A stretch of DNA of 64,000 bases from NCBI GenBank assembly GCA_024803745.1, contig JANJXV010000004.1, positions 52,890,358 through 52,954,357 of the forward strand. Reading direction: 5' to 3'. The DNA comes from Megascapheus bottae. Taxonomy: Eukaryota; Chordata; Mammalia; Rodentia; Geomyidae. A program made the position numbers and the translations under genes. Positions 35,390 through 45,877 of the stretch are shown one piece after another; the stretch's first letter is position 1, and the number at the start of each line of letters is the position of its first letter. The notes below the pieces were generated by a model. That model was given only the letters and a program-made list of their open reading frames with translations. It was not told the origin of the DNA and did no database searches.

Positions 35390-35775
35390 CATTTCTATGT
35401 ACAGTTCATACTAATAAAAATGATTCTAGCCATGTAAAGAAATACTCAATTTCATTCAAAGCAGATGAGTGAACATTAAAATTATACTAAGATACCAGCT
35501 TTTTTTCCATCAAACTGGCACAAATTCAAAAGCCTGACAGTGAGAATCAATATCACTCTGTCATTCAACACCAATGGAAAGTGACAAATGATACAACTCA
35601 TGAGGAGAGAATTTTGACAATGTCTAATAAAACTGCATGCACACATACTTTTTAATCCAACAGTTTCAGTTTGAAGATACTTTACCCAAGCATTATATTG
35701 CCAACAAGAAGAGGCTATTCATTTCTACTGAAACACATTAAAAATAAGAGATTGAATGAGTAAGGCACAAATACA
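35390..35775 (+). pseudogene. Older L1M-type fragment
   Basis: 'ccatcaaactggcacaaatt' followed by 'caaaagcctgacagtgagaa' and 'aatccaacagtttcagtttg' resemble the C-terminal ORF2 segment of ancient mammalian L1. More diverged than the copy at 34390. Confidence 0.6.
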
Positions 35776-35803
35776 CTACACAATGCAATAAGATACAGCA
35801 GTG

Positions 35804-36052
35804 AAAACAAGAATGAGGTCCAGGCACTGGTGGCTCATGCCTGTAATCCTCCTTCTCAGGAGGCTATGATCTGATAAAGCCAGCCGGGTCAGAAAGTCCA
35901 TGAGATTCTTATCCACTTAACCACCAGAAAACCAGAAGTGGCACTGTGGCTCAAGTGGTAGAGCAATAGCCTTGAGCTGAAGAGCTCAGGGACAATACCC
36001 AGGCCCAGAGTTCAAGTCCCACGATGGAAAAAAAAAAAAAACAAGAATGAGG
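35804..36052 (+). repeat. B1-like/Geo dimeric SINE with 12-15-bp duplication
   Basis: The body begins at 35819. Left monomer 'ggcactggtggctcatgcct' and 'tctcaggaggctatgatctg'; right monomer 'gtggctcaagtggtagagca' to 'gagttcaagtccc', then 13-14 A. The duplication is acaagaatgagg at 35807-35818 and 36041-36052 (up to 15 bp if flanking A are counted). This is the best local reference for the B1-like/Geo type. Confidence 0.96.
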
Positions 36053-36057
36053 AAAAG

Positions 36058-36135
36058 AAAGCAGAAAGATCATGAATTCAAGGATAGCCCAGGCAAATAT
36101 AGTAGCAGACGTTGTCTCAAAAACAAAAGACAAAA
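36058..36135 (+). repeat. B1 3' half
   Basis: 'gatcatgaattcaaggatag' to 'gttgtctcaaaaacaaaaga' matches the second half of a B1. The first half is not visible upstream of the SINE at 35804. Confidence 0.7.
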
Positions 36136-36711
36136 TTAAAAATATGCAAGAGTATGTTTCTTTAAAAAAAGATGGTTATCTAGTGTGATGTAGGGGGATG
36201 GGATAAAAGGAATAAAGAAATAAATAGAAGGATTATTCCAGAGTGTACATTTTAGAAGCACACTAATGTTTTAGATATTCAAGAGCTTAAAATCAATATT
36301 GCTGGGAAAACTCATAAAACCTCAAACAAAGTAGAAAGGGAAACAGGTAAATCAAGTTGCATTTTAAACAAATGTTATAAACATTTTGCTGGGGAAATAG
36401 TCAAGTTACTTTTGTATACTAGATAATGCTTTAAAGAATTGCAAGCAAATCTTTTCCGTACCTTACTAGTTTTGTTTTTGTGGTGATAAAATTATGTGAA
36501 TTCTGGAATTATTTCAAGTATGATAAAGAGATATGCAAATGATTAAATAAATGAATTAATGTTGCCAGAATCCAGAGTGCTCATTGTAAAAGAAGAGATG
36601 TGCAAACATATCTATAAAGGATGAAGAGGAACTGTGAAGAACTTTGACTTTTGACTACATATATATATTATACACACACACAAAATCTACTAAATGCGCC
36701 TCATAGCATCA
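36136..36711. other. Single-copy-looking DNA
   Basis: About 575 AT-rich bases, with a short TA/CA tract at 36658-36682. Confidence 0.5.
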
Positions 36712-37195
36712 CAAGAGCACAATAGCTCATTAGGATAGCATCATATGACTATAAAATGTGATGTCAATCGAATTGAACTCCAAAATATAGAAACAAGGCT
36801 TTTTAAAGTTTTTATGTTTTTGGTGTTTTTTTTAATATACTGTATGACGTTTTTTCTTTTTCCTTTGGTTTAGCCCTGCTGTCACTGATTTTGACTTTGG
36901 TACCCTGTATCTTGTCTATATGTTTTTCTGATTTGGGAAAGGGAAGAGGAATAAGAAAATGGTGAGACAAAGGACAAAGGGTGAGCCAATCAACTGTGAT
37001 ACAAGACACTATGTTGGAAATGAACTTTACAACTGAAGGTGGGGAGGGGTCAAGAGGGGAGAATGTAGAAGAAAAGCAAGGGAGGGGATAAAAAGGTTCG
37101 ACAAGAAATGTACTCGTTATCTTATTTGTGTAACTGTAATCCCTCTGTATATCACCTTTATAATGAATTAAATCAATAAATAATAATAAATGCAT
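36712..37195 (+). mobile_element. 5'-truncated L1, older 3'UTR subfamily
   Basis: Begins 'caagagcacaatagctc' in the distal ORF2/3'UTR and carries the extra 'acactatgttggaaatgaac' block also found in the twin-primed L1 at 10254-11122. The end reads 'gtaatccctctgtatatcac' then an A/T-rich tail. Confidence 0.9.
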
Positions 37196-37500
37196 GGAAA
37201 AAATAGTTAATGGGCCTCATGGCACCATAAAGATTAAATACGCTATTTTAGTTTCTAAACATCTTTCTCCAACAGGAACAAGAGCTGATTTCAGGTCTAC
37301 GGCTGAAAAGGGGCAAGATCAACTTTAAACAAGATAAGTAAGTAAGAAGTACTCAAAAGTGAGAGAGCAACTTTTAAAAGCAAGCTTGGAAAGCCACCAA
37401 ATCTGGGGCCATTTATGAGCTTGAAAATAATTAGACTAAGTATTTTAACCCATTGTTCAATGGAGTCCATACTCCTACAGAATGACAATGACAGGTAAAT
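37196..37500. other. Single-copy-looking DNA
   Basis: About 300 bases; nothing recognised. Confidence 0.5.
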
Positions 37501-37507
37501 GATAGAT

Positions 37508-37568
<61 letters not shown>

Positions 37569-37603
37569 GGATAGATAGATAGGTAGATAGACAGATAGAT
37601 AGG
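37501..37603 (+). repeat. (GATA)n microsatellite
   Basis: About 25 gata units, pure from 37507 to 37566 and then interrupted by gatg, ggta and gaca variants. Confidence 0.97.
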
Positions 37604-37611
37604 TACTAAAT

Positions 37612-37645
37612 GTGTGTGTGTGTGAGTGCACGTGTGTGTGCACGT
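37612..37645 (+). repeat. (TG)n-rich tract
   Basis: tgtgtgtgtg interrupted by agtgcacg. Alternating purine/pyrimidine. Confidence 0.85.
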
Positions 37646-37679
37646 ACATGAATTCACAGGTCTAAGAGCACCTGGGTGT

Positions 37680-37835
37680 GAGGCCAGCAGTCAATTACTG
37701 GAGTCTGAGCTCCATTTCTGGCTTTTTGATGGTTAATTGGTGATGAGAGTCTCACGGACTTACTTGGCCAGGCTGACTTCCAACCTCTATCTTCACACCT
37801 CAGCTTTCTCAGTAGCTAGTATTACAAACATAAAC
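37680..37835 (-). repeat. B1-like/Geo SINE, partial
   Basis: Minus strand: end of the right monomer ('ctgagctccatttctggctt'), linker ('ggttaattggtgatgagagt'), left monomer ('cctcagctttctcagtagct'). The tail half of the right monomer is lost. Confidence 0.87.
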
Positions 37836-37865
37836 ATTTTTGTAAAGTTGTAAGTTCTTTTCTCA

Positions 37866-37915
37866 CCTATGTGTGTATATATGTATGTATATATATGTAT
37901 GTATGTATGTATGAT
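37866..37915 (+). repeat. (TATG)n microsatellite
   Basis: tatg/tgta units with TA interruptions. Confidence 0.92.
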
Positions 37916-38775
37916 GGCAAACTTTTATCATATCTATTGAAACTATTTTTCCTAATTTGTCATTTTCTTCTTAATAAAGGAGATTTTTTTATTTTTAAGA
38001 ATTCTTCTAATTGATGTACATTAAGAAATAACTATTATATAGTATATTCTTTGCTCATATATAGTATATTTGCTCATTATATAGTATATTCTTTCCTCAA
38101 TTTTCCCTCCCAAAAGAAAACCCAAAATAAACACCACTCCCCCAAATCCTTAGAAAACACTGCTCATGCCAAAATGAAAGAAGAAAGAAGAAAGAGACAG
38201 AAAATGGATGGGAGACATACTCTGGGGGTTAATGGAAAAGGAGTTCTCTCTGTTGTGCCTTAAACCATTCAATTGTAATAGTGAAGAACACCAGAAGATT
38301 ATTTTAGATGTGACTCTCTTCCATAGAGAAATTAATTACTTTCATAGATTTGAAACTTTCCAGTGAAAAATTTCCTGTGGCCCAGCAACACTTTCCTAAT
38401 TAACGATGCAGTTTTTCAGGTAAGTTCAGGCAGCATAATTCCCTCTCAGCGCTTTATGAGAGAAGACTCAGGTCAGTAATGAGCCACAGGTGAAAGGATG
38501 AAAAGAGTTTACAGGAGGAGAATGAACTGGCAGCTGTCGTCTACGTGAACCCACTCTTCTGCATGCGGCTTTTAGGTAGGAAGCTACAAGGGTGTTATCC
38601 CTGATTTGGGGAAGAAGAGTGTGTGCTAACTCAAGGCTGCAGCACATTCTTGAGTCACTGCACAGTTAACTTCTAAATTATTGAAAACAATAGTAGAGGT
38701 CAATAGGAAACACCAAGATCCAAAGATATTCTCCACAGCAGAATTGGAAGTAGAACACAGGAAGCAGTGAGCCAC
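37916..38775. other. Single-copy-looking DNA
   Basis: About 860 bases. 38036-38092 carries three imperfect copies of 'atatagtatattctttgctc'-type sequence. No other repeat or gene recognised. Confidence 0.5.
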
Positions 38776-39117
38776 AAAAAAATCAGGTCTCTAAACAAAA
38801 GCCATATAATGAGTGATTGTTGTCCTTAATGTACTATGTTATCTCTCATCTCTTTTGCTGTCCCTTGGTTATCTCATATTGTTACAGTATCTCACTTTGT
38901 TGCCTGATATATCGGATATATTTGTATTTGGTTATTTGAAATTGGATAGGGAAGGGGGGAAAACAAGGTGAGGGGTGGGGGTGGGGGGAGGGAAATGGGG
39001 ACCAAGACATGAGAGAGGGTATCAATGTATGTGAAGTAATGCACCTTCTATCTAGCGAATATAATGTAACCCTTCTATTAATTACAATAAAAATATATGG
39101 AAAAAAATCAGGTCTCT
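38776..39117 (+). mobile_element. L1 3'UTR-only insertion with perfect 17-bp duplication
   Basis: The body 38793-39100 starts 'aaacaaaagccatataatg' and ends 'aataaaaatatatgg'. It is flanked by identical copies of aaaaaaatcaggtctct at 38776-38792 and 39101-39117. It nearly matches the 3'UTR of 1-2324 and is recent. Confidence 0.96.
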
Positions 39118-39127
39118 CTGCCTCCGT

Positions 39128-39174
39128 GACAACACTCCCTCTCTCCCTCTCTCTCTCTCTCCCCCTCTCCCTCC

Positions 39175-39243
<69 letters not shown>

Positions 39244-39341
39244 CTCTCTCTTCCTCTCTCTCTCTCCCTCTCTCTCTCTCCCCCTCTCCCTCCCCCCCCC
39301 TCTCTCTCTCTCTCCCTCTCTCTCTCTCTCCCCCTCTCCCT

Positions 39342-39382
<41 letters not shown>

Positions 39383-39470
39383 CGCTCGCTCGCTCTCTGT
39401 CTGTCTCTCCCTTTCTCTCTTCCCTCTTCTCTCTTCCCTCTTCCCTCTTCTCTCTTCCTATCCTTCTCTC
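39128..39470 (+). repeat. Long (CT)n tract
   Basis: About 340 bases of almost pure pyrimidine: CT dinucleotides, CCCCTCTCCCTCC blocks (repeated near 39160, 39280 and 39332), a CGCT run at 39378-39393, then TTCCCTC units. The 165-codon frame across it is translated repeat. Confidence 0.98.
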
Positions 39471-40092
39471 AAGAAACTCAGTTCACCAGTTAAAGGACTA
39501 ATTTGAAACATGAATGGTTTACAAATTTTCATTTGGACTGACTGAGAAAAAAATGCAGCTAGGATATTTCAACCAACATTCCAAATACAATTGTGAGACT
39601 GATAATTACTTACTGCTAATAAAATTGTAATGAAAAATTGATTATTCACTAGTAGCTAAAGGCTATCTTTCACATGTCAGAATGAAGATAGTATAGGAAG
39701 CAGGAAAAAAAATCATCCACTGGAAAACTTTATTTAATCAGAAATGGGTGAAACTTCACTCTGTCCCCAGAAACATAATTTCATCCCTATAACTTTGATT
39801 TTATAACATTTCGTTGCAAGCACTTAATAAATACTAATCTCATGTTTATCAATTAATCCCAACAAAAATTTGTGTTTATACATGTAGTTTGTGCGGGGTG
39901 GGGGGTGGGGGGGCAGAAATCCCTAGTAAATAGTTCGACTTTGTGACTCCTATTAATTGGAAGTCCTAATTACCTTCCACTCATATTCACACGTCTCATT
40001 TGATTTTTATATGCACACATATAAAATATCTGGTAAGTATAGTTCCCTGACACTATATCTTCCAAAAGCTATTCTTCTAAATAAAAGTAAGT
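39471..40092. other. Single-copy-looking DNA
   Basis: About 620 bases, with a G-rich run at 39894-39914. Confidence 0.5.
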
Positions 40093-40095
40093 GAA

Positions 40096-40294
40096 TAGGC
40101 TGGGACTTTGGCGTAGTGGTAGAGTGCTTGCCTAGCATGCACGAAGACCCGGGTTAGATTCCTCAGTACCACATACATAGAAAAAAGCCGTAAATGGTGC
40201 TGTGGCTCAAGTGGTAGAGCTCTAGCCTTGAGAAACCCCAAGGACAGTGCTCAGGCCCTGAGTTTAAGCCCCAGAACTGGCAAAAAAAAAAAAA
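40096..40294 (+). repeat. IDL-Geo dimeric SINE
   Basis: Left monomer 'tttggcgtagtggtagagtg' and 'cgggttagattcc'. Right monomer 'gtggctcaagtggtagagct' to 'gagtttaagcccc', tail of 13 A. Flanks 'aaagtaagtgaat' and 'aaagtaaataaat' are a probable, imperfect target duplication. Confidence 0.95.
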
Positions 40295-41039
40295 AGTAAA
40301 TAAATTCTCCTTAAGTAGATTGACAGGATTAACTTTTCTTCTCTCTAAAAGGATACGATATTGTAAGAATGGGCTGTTGGAGTATTTGAAGACTCACTAT
40401 CTCTCTTCAAAGGAAAAAAAAATCTTACCTTCTTCCTGGACTTTATGGACTAGAAATGTAGTCTAATTTTAATTTCTTTCCTTTCAGTTTTCCTACATGC
40501 CCAGGAAATACCTTATATAAAAGTCCTTTATATTACCTTAAATACTCACTGCTCCTATCATTGCAAAGCTAAAATCCTGATGTATTGGTTCAACTGTCTT
40601 TTATATTCTGTTTCTGAATTCACTATGTGCTTCATTTATATGAGACAAATTAGAAATTGTCTGTTATATTTTACTAAATTTTAATATTTTCTACAAAAAT
40701 ATGTTCATATAAAAACAGAAAAGATGAATAAATAGCAAATGAATAAATAGTAAATACATGTTAGGACCAAGTAATTATTAGTAAAATTACTTTGTTGTAT
40801 ATTCCAAGACCATATAAAAATGTCAAGCAGACTTGATGCTAATACTTTATTATACATTTTAAACAAATTAGCTGTAAAAAAATAAGGAAGTACAGAGAAG
40901 CCTAAAGAAAATGAAAATCTCCCTAATCTCACTGCCTAAGAGTACAATTATTTAATATTTAGTGGATGTTCTTTCTTGTTTTTCCCATTCTTCCAGATGT
41001 TATTTTTAATACTAGGATTTGTACTGTGTGATTTTTATG

Positions 41040-41140
41040 CTGATAAATAGACTTTTAAGACATTATTCCTTATGAGTACATTTTATTTATGGTGATAAAC
41101 ATACTTTTAAGACAGTACTCCTTATAACTACATTTTCCTA
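41040..41140 (+). repeat. Imperfect 51-base tandem duplication
   Basis: 'gataaatagacttttaagac...attccttatgagtacatttt' and 'gataaacatacttttaagac...actccttataactacatttt' start 51 bases apart. Confidence 0.8.
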
Positions 41141-42191
41141 AATTTTATGAATGCCTTAATTTTGTTATCTGAATCTTAAAAGATTTTTTAGCTATTATAG
41201 CTATAACACTTGTGTCCATGTAATTTTGACATAATGTTTGCTTCAGAATAGTTCATACATACTGACTTGGCTCCATTTAAACCCTAGCACTGTATCAAAA
41301 TATCAATAATAATGTTTAGCACTAAGAAAAAACTATGCATCATAATGGAAAATCATGCTAAATACATTTTTTACTGCAAGAGCATTTATTTCTTCCAGCT
41401 CATCTATCAATTAGGGTGATAAGCGCTCAAAAGCTAGCTTTTCAATTATGATTTCTACCTTCCACTGAAATGTTCCTGTCATTGCATATCATGCAGTCAT
41501 TTTGAAAAGGCTTCATCTTAGCAATCAAGTAATAACGCTAAAAATCAAGAATCTGAACCAATTAATTCCTAACATTAATTACTTCTTTTTAAACAAAAGG
41601 CGCTTTAAAGTGATTGCAAATATACTTTGTACCCCAAGAACAGGCCTTATCTCTTTTTCCCCCAGCTTCCTCAATTCTGTTGACAACTCATGCTCAGACT
41701 CAAATCATCATTCAAATCATAATTAAAGCATAATTCTGAGTTCTCTTTGTACATGCTAATTCCACCACCACCAGATGCAAAAGCCACACAGAAATTCCTA
41801 TAGAGTATTATTAGCTTGCAAGAAGCAAAATTAAGATGCATAAAAGTATCTTCTATAGCAAGTAAATATTTTGGTTTTAATTACATTATTACCTTGTTTT
41901 ATGCTACTAATTACTACAATTTATTGTATAATTGACTCTCAGAGAAAAATATCACCAGAGTAATTCTACAGTCTTAAACTGAAAGTCAGATATACTAATG
42001 ATTTTGCCTAACTGCTCAGTTTCCTTTTTTTAAAAAAAAATGTGAATTTTTTTTGTAATAGGTTTGATAAATCTTTTTCCTGTTCTCCCACTAATATATA
42101 AAGTTATTGTATACTACTGTTATTTGCTGATTTATTTCTTTATGAATCACAAAGCAATAAAAATGTATTCTCAAATCGGGGACAATTTATT

Positions 42192-42275
42192 ATCTGTCTT
42201 TATTCCCTTGTGCCCAGCCCAGAACTTGAAACTTAGTAGATACTCAATAAATTGCATGCAATAAATCAATGAATT
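42192..42275 (+). repeat. MIR/L2-like 3' end
   Basis: 'cagcccagaacttgaaactt' then 'agtagatactcaataaattg' resembles the 'cctggcacatagtaggcactcaataaat' ending shared by MIR and L2. Short, so not assigned further. Confidence 0.45.
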
Positions 42276-43340
42276 AATCACTTAAAAGAGTCCCTTAACT
42301 GGACATTATTTTTTTTACGTATTGTTGTTGAACACTAGCTAGTATCCATTTCAGCCATTACAGATTAACAACCTGCAGCCTTTAGAGCAAAGGACTGAAC
42401 AAAAGAAATAATCATAGGTTGCTGTAGATTGAAAATAAATGAACTCATTCTGAGACTCTGCAGTCATTCATAAGCCACTTGAGCTGCCTGGCCGCTTACA
42501 GTTTATGACCGCAGTCAAGTCTTTCTGGTGAAATAAAGCCTGTGTTCACTCTGGGGCCATCTATTGTTCTCTCTGTAATTTGTACCAAATTTTAAAGGTT
42601 ATAAATACTGTGGTAAAGCCTCGTTGCTGAGATACATTCATTCACACTTTTGTGCCTTTTTTAATGTTATTACTAACTACAAGTTTAAGGACTGGCATTT
42701 ACTTACTTCCTAATAACCTAATCAACATAACTTTGAACTCAGGATATTTGTCGAATGCCATGATTTATTATGTCCACCTTGGTCACATAACAGTCAACCT
42801 TGTCAAATTCTGCTAGACTAGCCTTGTTCTCCCAGGAGTACTCACTGGCAATAAAAACCGAGGGGTTATTTCTTGCATGAAACTATTTATATTTGGAATT
42901 CTTTTACAGCTTTAAGTTTTTCTTATAAATTATATTGCAAATGACAGTGAGCTGAATTTTAACACATAAATGTTCTTCACCATTCCTGAGTCTAGTTCCA
43001 TCTGATTGCTGTGCTTTTTTTGTTTAATTTCTCTTGAACCAATGTGCCCTCTAATGGTTAAAATAAAAATGGAATCAGAACCAAAAATGAGAGCCAATAC
43101 ATTAATTACAGGAGATACTTCGATTTTAATGTAACTTCTTTGACTTGAACTTCTGCCACCCTGATGAAAACAGATGTCTTCAATAAATAACAAGAAGATT
43201 AGACATTTTATTTATTCTGCTGATCATATATAATGCAAATGTAGTATATCACATTTTCATTATGGAGATTTAAACGTTAATGCCTGTACTGGGGGAAAGG
43301 AGGCAGTACTAAGGGGTGAAGAGAACCAAAGGATGATGCA

Positions 43341-43390
<50 letters not shown>
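43341..43390 (+). repeat. (GTCT)n microsatellite
   Basis: Twelve uninterrupted gtct units. The minus-strand frames that translate it are not genes. Confidence 0.97.
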
Positions 43391-43391
<1 letters not shown>

Positions 43392-44162
43392 GTGTATGTA
43401 GGTATGTGAACACAGCATAATGGCATAATGAACACAGCAAACACTGTCTGAAAGGAAAAAAAGGCAGAATAAGAATGAGAATATTGTGGAGAACATGAAT
43501 TTGCCCAACATGTACTATGTACATGTAAAGAAATACAACAACGAAGTCTCCTCATATTCCAAATGTTTTCTAAGTAAAAAATAATAAATAAATGAATGTT
43601 AGTTCTTGACAAAGAAAAGCATTAAACATTCATAATGATACACATAATTAAGTCTTTATATGCTGATGTAGAAATACTGAGTCGAGTTATGCCTATTCTG
43701 CTATTACAAATGAAGCATTTATTTTTGTTTTTTCTTCATTTTTGTTTTTCTAATCTGAAATGAAGAGTTTCCTCATCACCTCTAAAAATTATAAATGTAC
43801 AGAAATGTTAAGTGGCTGTGCCTCTGTGTGCATAATTTATCTTCAGTGTACATGTACTTTCATTTTGGGTTCCACTTTAATATTATAAAATAATAGAGTG
43901 ATTATGCAGTTAACTTGACCAGAGGAAATAATCTATTAAGGCAGAGATCTGCAGAGGGATCGCTTGTATACTTTGCCTTGGTTTCCTAAATGCAAGAAAA
44001 CTGTATCTTATTGTAAAATTTATTCCTAACAAGAACTTGATGGTGATGGAAAAACACATGTATAGAAAATATATTTACCTCTCTCTGTCTGGAAGAGTAG
44101 AATGGAAATCTAACACATAAACAGAAACTAGCATGCCTAAAGACTTTCTACCTTGTTTAAAC
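43391..44162. other. Single-copy-looking DNA
   Basis: About 770 AT-rich bases; nothing recognised. Confidence 0.5.
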
Positions 44163-44350
44163 TTCACTGCTGGCACTTTGAATTATTTGCTTCTAGGCAC
44201 TGTCCCTGAGCTTCTTTTACTCAAGGCTAGCCCTCTACCACTTGAACCTCATAAACAGTCACTCTTTATGTGGCACTGAGGAATTGAACCTGGGCTTCAT
44301 GCATGCTAGGCAAACACACTAACATAAAGTCACATTCCCAGCCTAATTTT
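44163..44350 (-). repeat. IDL-Geo dimeric SINE, diverged
   Basis: Minus strand: right monomer 'ggcactgtccctgagcttct' and 'taccacttgaacctcataaa', left monomer 'aattgaacctgggcttcatg' and 'gctaggcaaacacactaaca', ending 'cccagccta'. The A-box regions are eroded. Confidence 0.88.
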
Positions 44351-45042
44351 TTTTTATATTATAAACATGGGGGGAGGGGAACTATCATTGAGGTGCACTG
44401 ACCTACCAATAATGGACAACTATAAACAAAGCAAGATTAAAGTTTGGAATTATTTACACAGGTTTCTGATTTGTGCTAGTGCAATGTACGCTATCACAAA
44501 AAATTTTTAAATTGCATTATTAGCATCAGTCAGTCTTACCAAATGGGTTTCATCTTATAGTGTCCTTTAATGGATGCAATCACTTTGGTCAGTGTTACCT
44601 AGTCTATCTTCCTCCATCCCATCCTGTCCCTTCACATTTCCCAAACTGGTACTTTATTAAAGAAAAAAATCTCCAGTTTCCTGAATTACCATTCACCACC
44701 AGCTTTACAGTCGTACAAACTATAAAATATATGATACGATGTTATTCATTTCTAAATGAATGCAAAAATATTCTCAGGACTGAAAACTGAGGGACAAGAA
44801 TCCTGAATTCAAGTATGTGCTACCAAGTGACCACAAGCCAAAGGTATGAAAGGTAGTCATTCTTATTTGTTCCTTCTTTGAAAGAGGTAGTAAAATTAGG
44901 TAATTAAATAATTAAATTATATGACCTCTGAGCTCCTCTCATTTAAAACTAAAGAAGTTTAAAAGCTACATAGAAATATATAAGCATTTTGCAAATATAT
45001 TTTTAAAATGTATTACTGAGCTTTTCAAAATTTAGATATAGA
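44351..45042. other. Single-copy-looking DNA
   Basis: About 690 bases; nothing recognised. Confidence 0.5.
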
Positions 45043-45240
45043 GGGGCCAGGAGTTTAGCCTAGTGGTAGAGTGCTTGCCTAGCATGCACAAAGACCCGGC
45101 TTCGATTCCTCGGTACCACATACTTAGGAAAAACCAGAAATGGTGCTGTGGCTCAAGTGGCAGAGTGCTAGCCTAGAGGAAAAAGCCTAAGGACAGTACT
45201 CAGGCCCCGAGTTCAAATTCCAGGATTGGCAAAAGAAAAA
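45043..45240 (+). repeat. IDL-Geo dimeric SINE
   Basis: Left monomer 'ggggccaggagtttagccta' and 'cggcttcgattcc'; right monomer 'gtggctcaagtggcagagtg' to 'gagttcaaattcc', tail 'aaaagaaaaa'. Full length. Confidence 0.95.
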
Positions 45241-45374
45241 TTGTATATAGAATTTTGTTGGTCTTGACCAAAACTCCATGATACTAGTCAATATATGGTC
45301 AGATAAAGTGACTAGTGAAACTAGATAGTTCAAGTAAGTAATTTCTACTGTTGAGTGCCATTGCTTACATTGTT

Positions 45375-45680
45375 TTTTTGTGTGTGTGTGCCAGGCCTGG
45401 GGCTTGAACTTAGGGCCTGGAGGCTGTCTCTGTCCTTTCTCCTTCATACCCCCTCCCCACCCTTATCCCTCCCCTCACAGCTCTGGACCTGGACACTGTC
45501 CCTAATCTTCTTTTAGCTCAAGGCTGGCACTGTAACACTTGAGCTCCACATCCTGCTTTTTCATTGATTAATTGGAATTGAGAGTTTTATGACTTTCCTG
45601 CCCAGGCTGACTCAGAATCACAATTATCGTATCTCAGTACTCTGAGTAGTTAGGATTACAGGAGTGAGCTACTGGAACGA
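45375..45680 (-). repeat. B1-like/Geo SINE with CT-rich insertion
   Basis: Minus strand with a TG-rich tail at 45378-45391. The right monomer is interrupted by a pyrimidine-rich stretch (about 45433-45480) and then appears to restart at 'ctctggacctggacactgtc'. Linker 'gattaattggaattgagagt', then left monomer to 'gagtgagctactgg'. Confidence 0.85.
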
Positions 45681-45877
45681 GGATCCCTGAGCTATTTTGC
45701 TCAAGTCTGGAGCCCTACCACTTGAGCTACAGCAATACTCCTGACTCTTTGGTGGGTTAATTCATGAGACTTATCAGTCTCATGAATTTTCTTGCTCATC
45801 TAGCTTTGAATCCTCCTATCTCAGCCTCCTGAGTAGCTAGGATTACAGATGTGGAGCCTCTAGCACCAGCTTGCCTA
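45681..45877 (-). repeat. B1-like/Geo SINE, partial, with hairpin
   Basis: Second minus-strand SINE directly abutting the first. Right monomer 'taccacttgagctacagcaa', linker, left monomer 'ctcagcctcctgagtagcta'. The linker carries a perfect 13-base inverted repeat (45759-45771 and 45776-45788, loop of 4). Confidence 0.87.

Larger units (their letters stand above)
40295..43340. other. Insertion-poor, single-copy-looking DNA
   Basis: About 3 kb with no young SINE or L1. It contains an imperfect 51-base tandem duplication (41040-41140) and a short MIR/L2-like tail (42192-42275). Around 42460-42670 the sequence is less AT-rich than its surroundings. No reading frame looks like an exon. Confidence 0.5.

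Noticed and set aside
37431..37657. Tyr/Leu/Ser/Ile repeat frames on the minus strand, also at 31276-31464
   Set aside because: Translated GATA microsatellites.
39009..39506. 165-codon Ser/Leu-rich frame
   Set aside because: It joins an L1 3'UTR to a translated CT repeat.
31258..43390. Regularly spaced repeats that might suggest a CRISPR-like array
   Set aside because: They are 2-4 base microsatellites, with no repeat-spacer structure, in a mammalian genome.
43260..43612. Overlapping minus-strand frames with a DRQT repeat
   Set aside because: Translated GTCT microsatellite in three frames.
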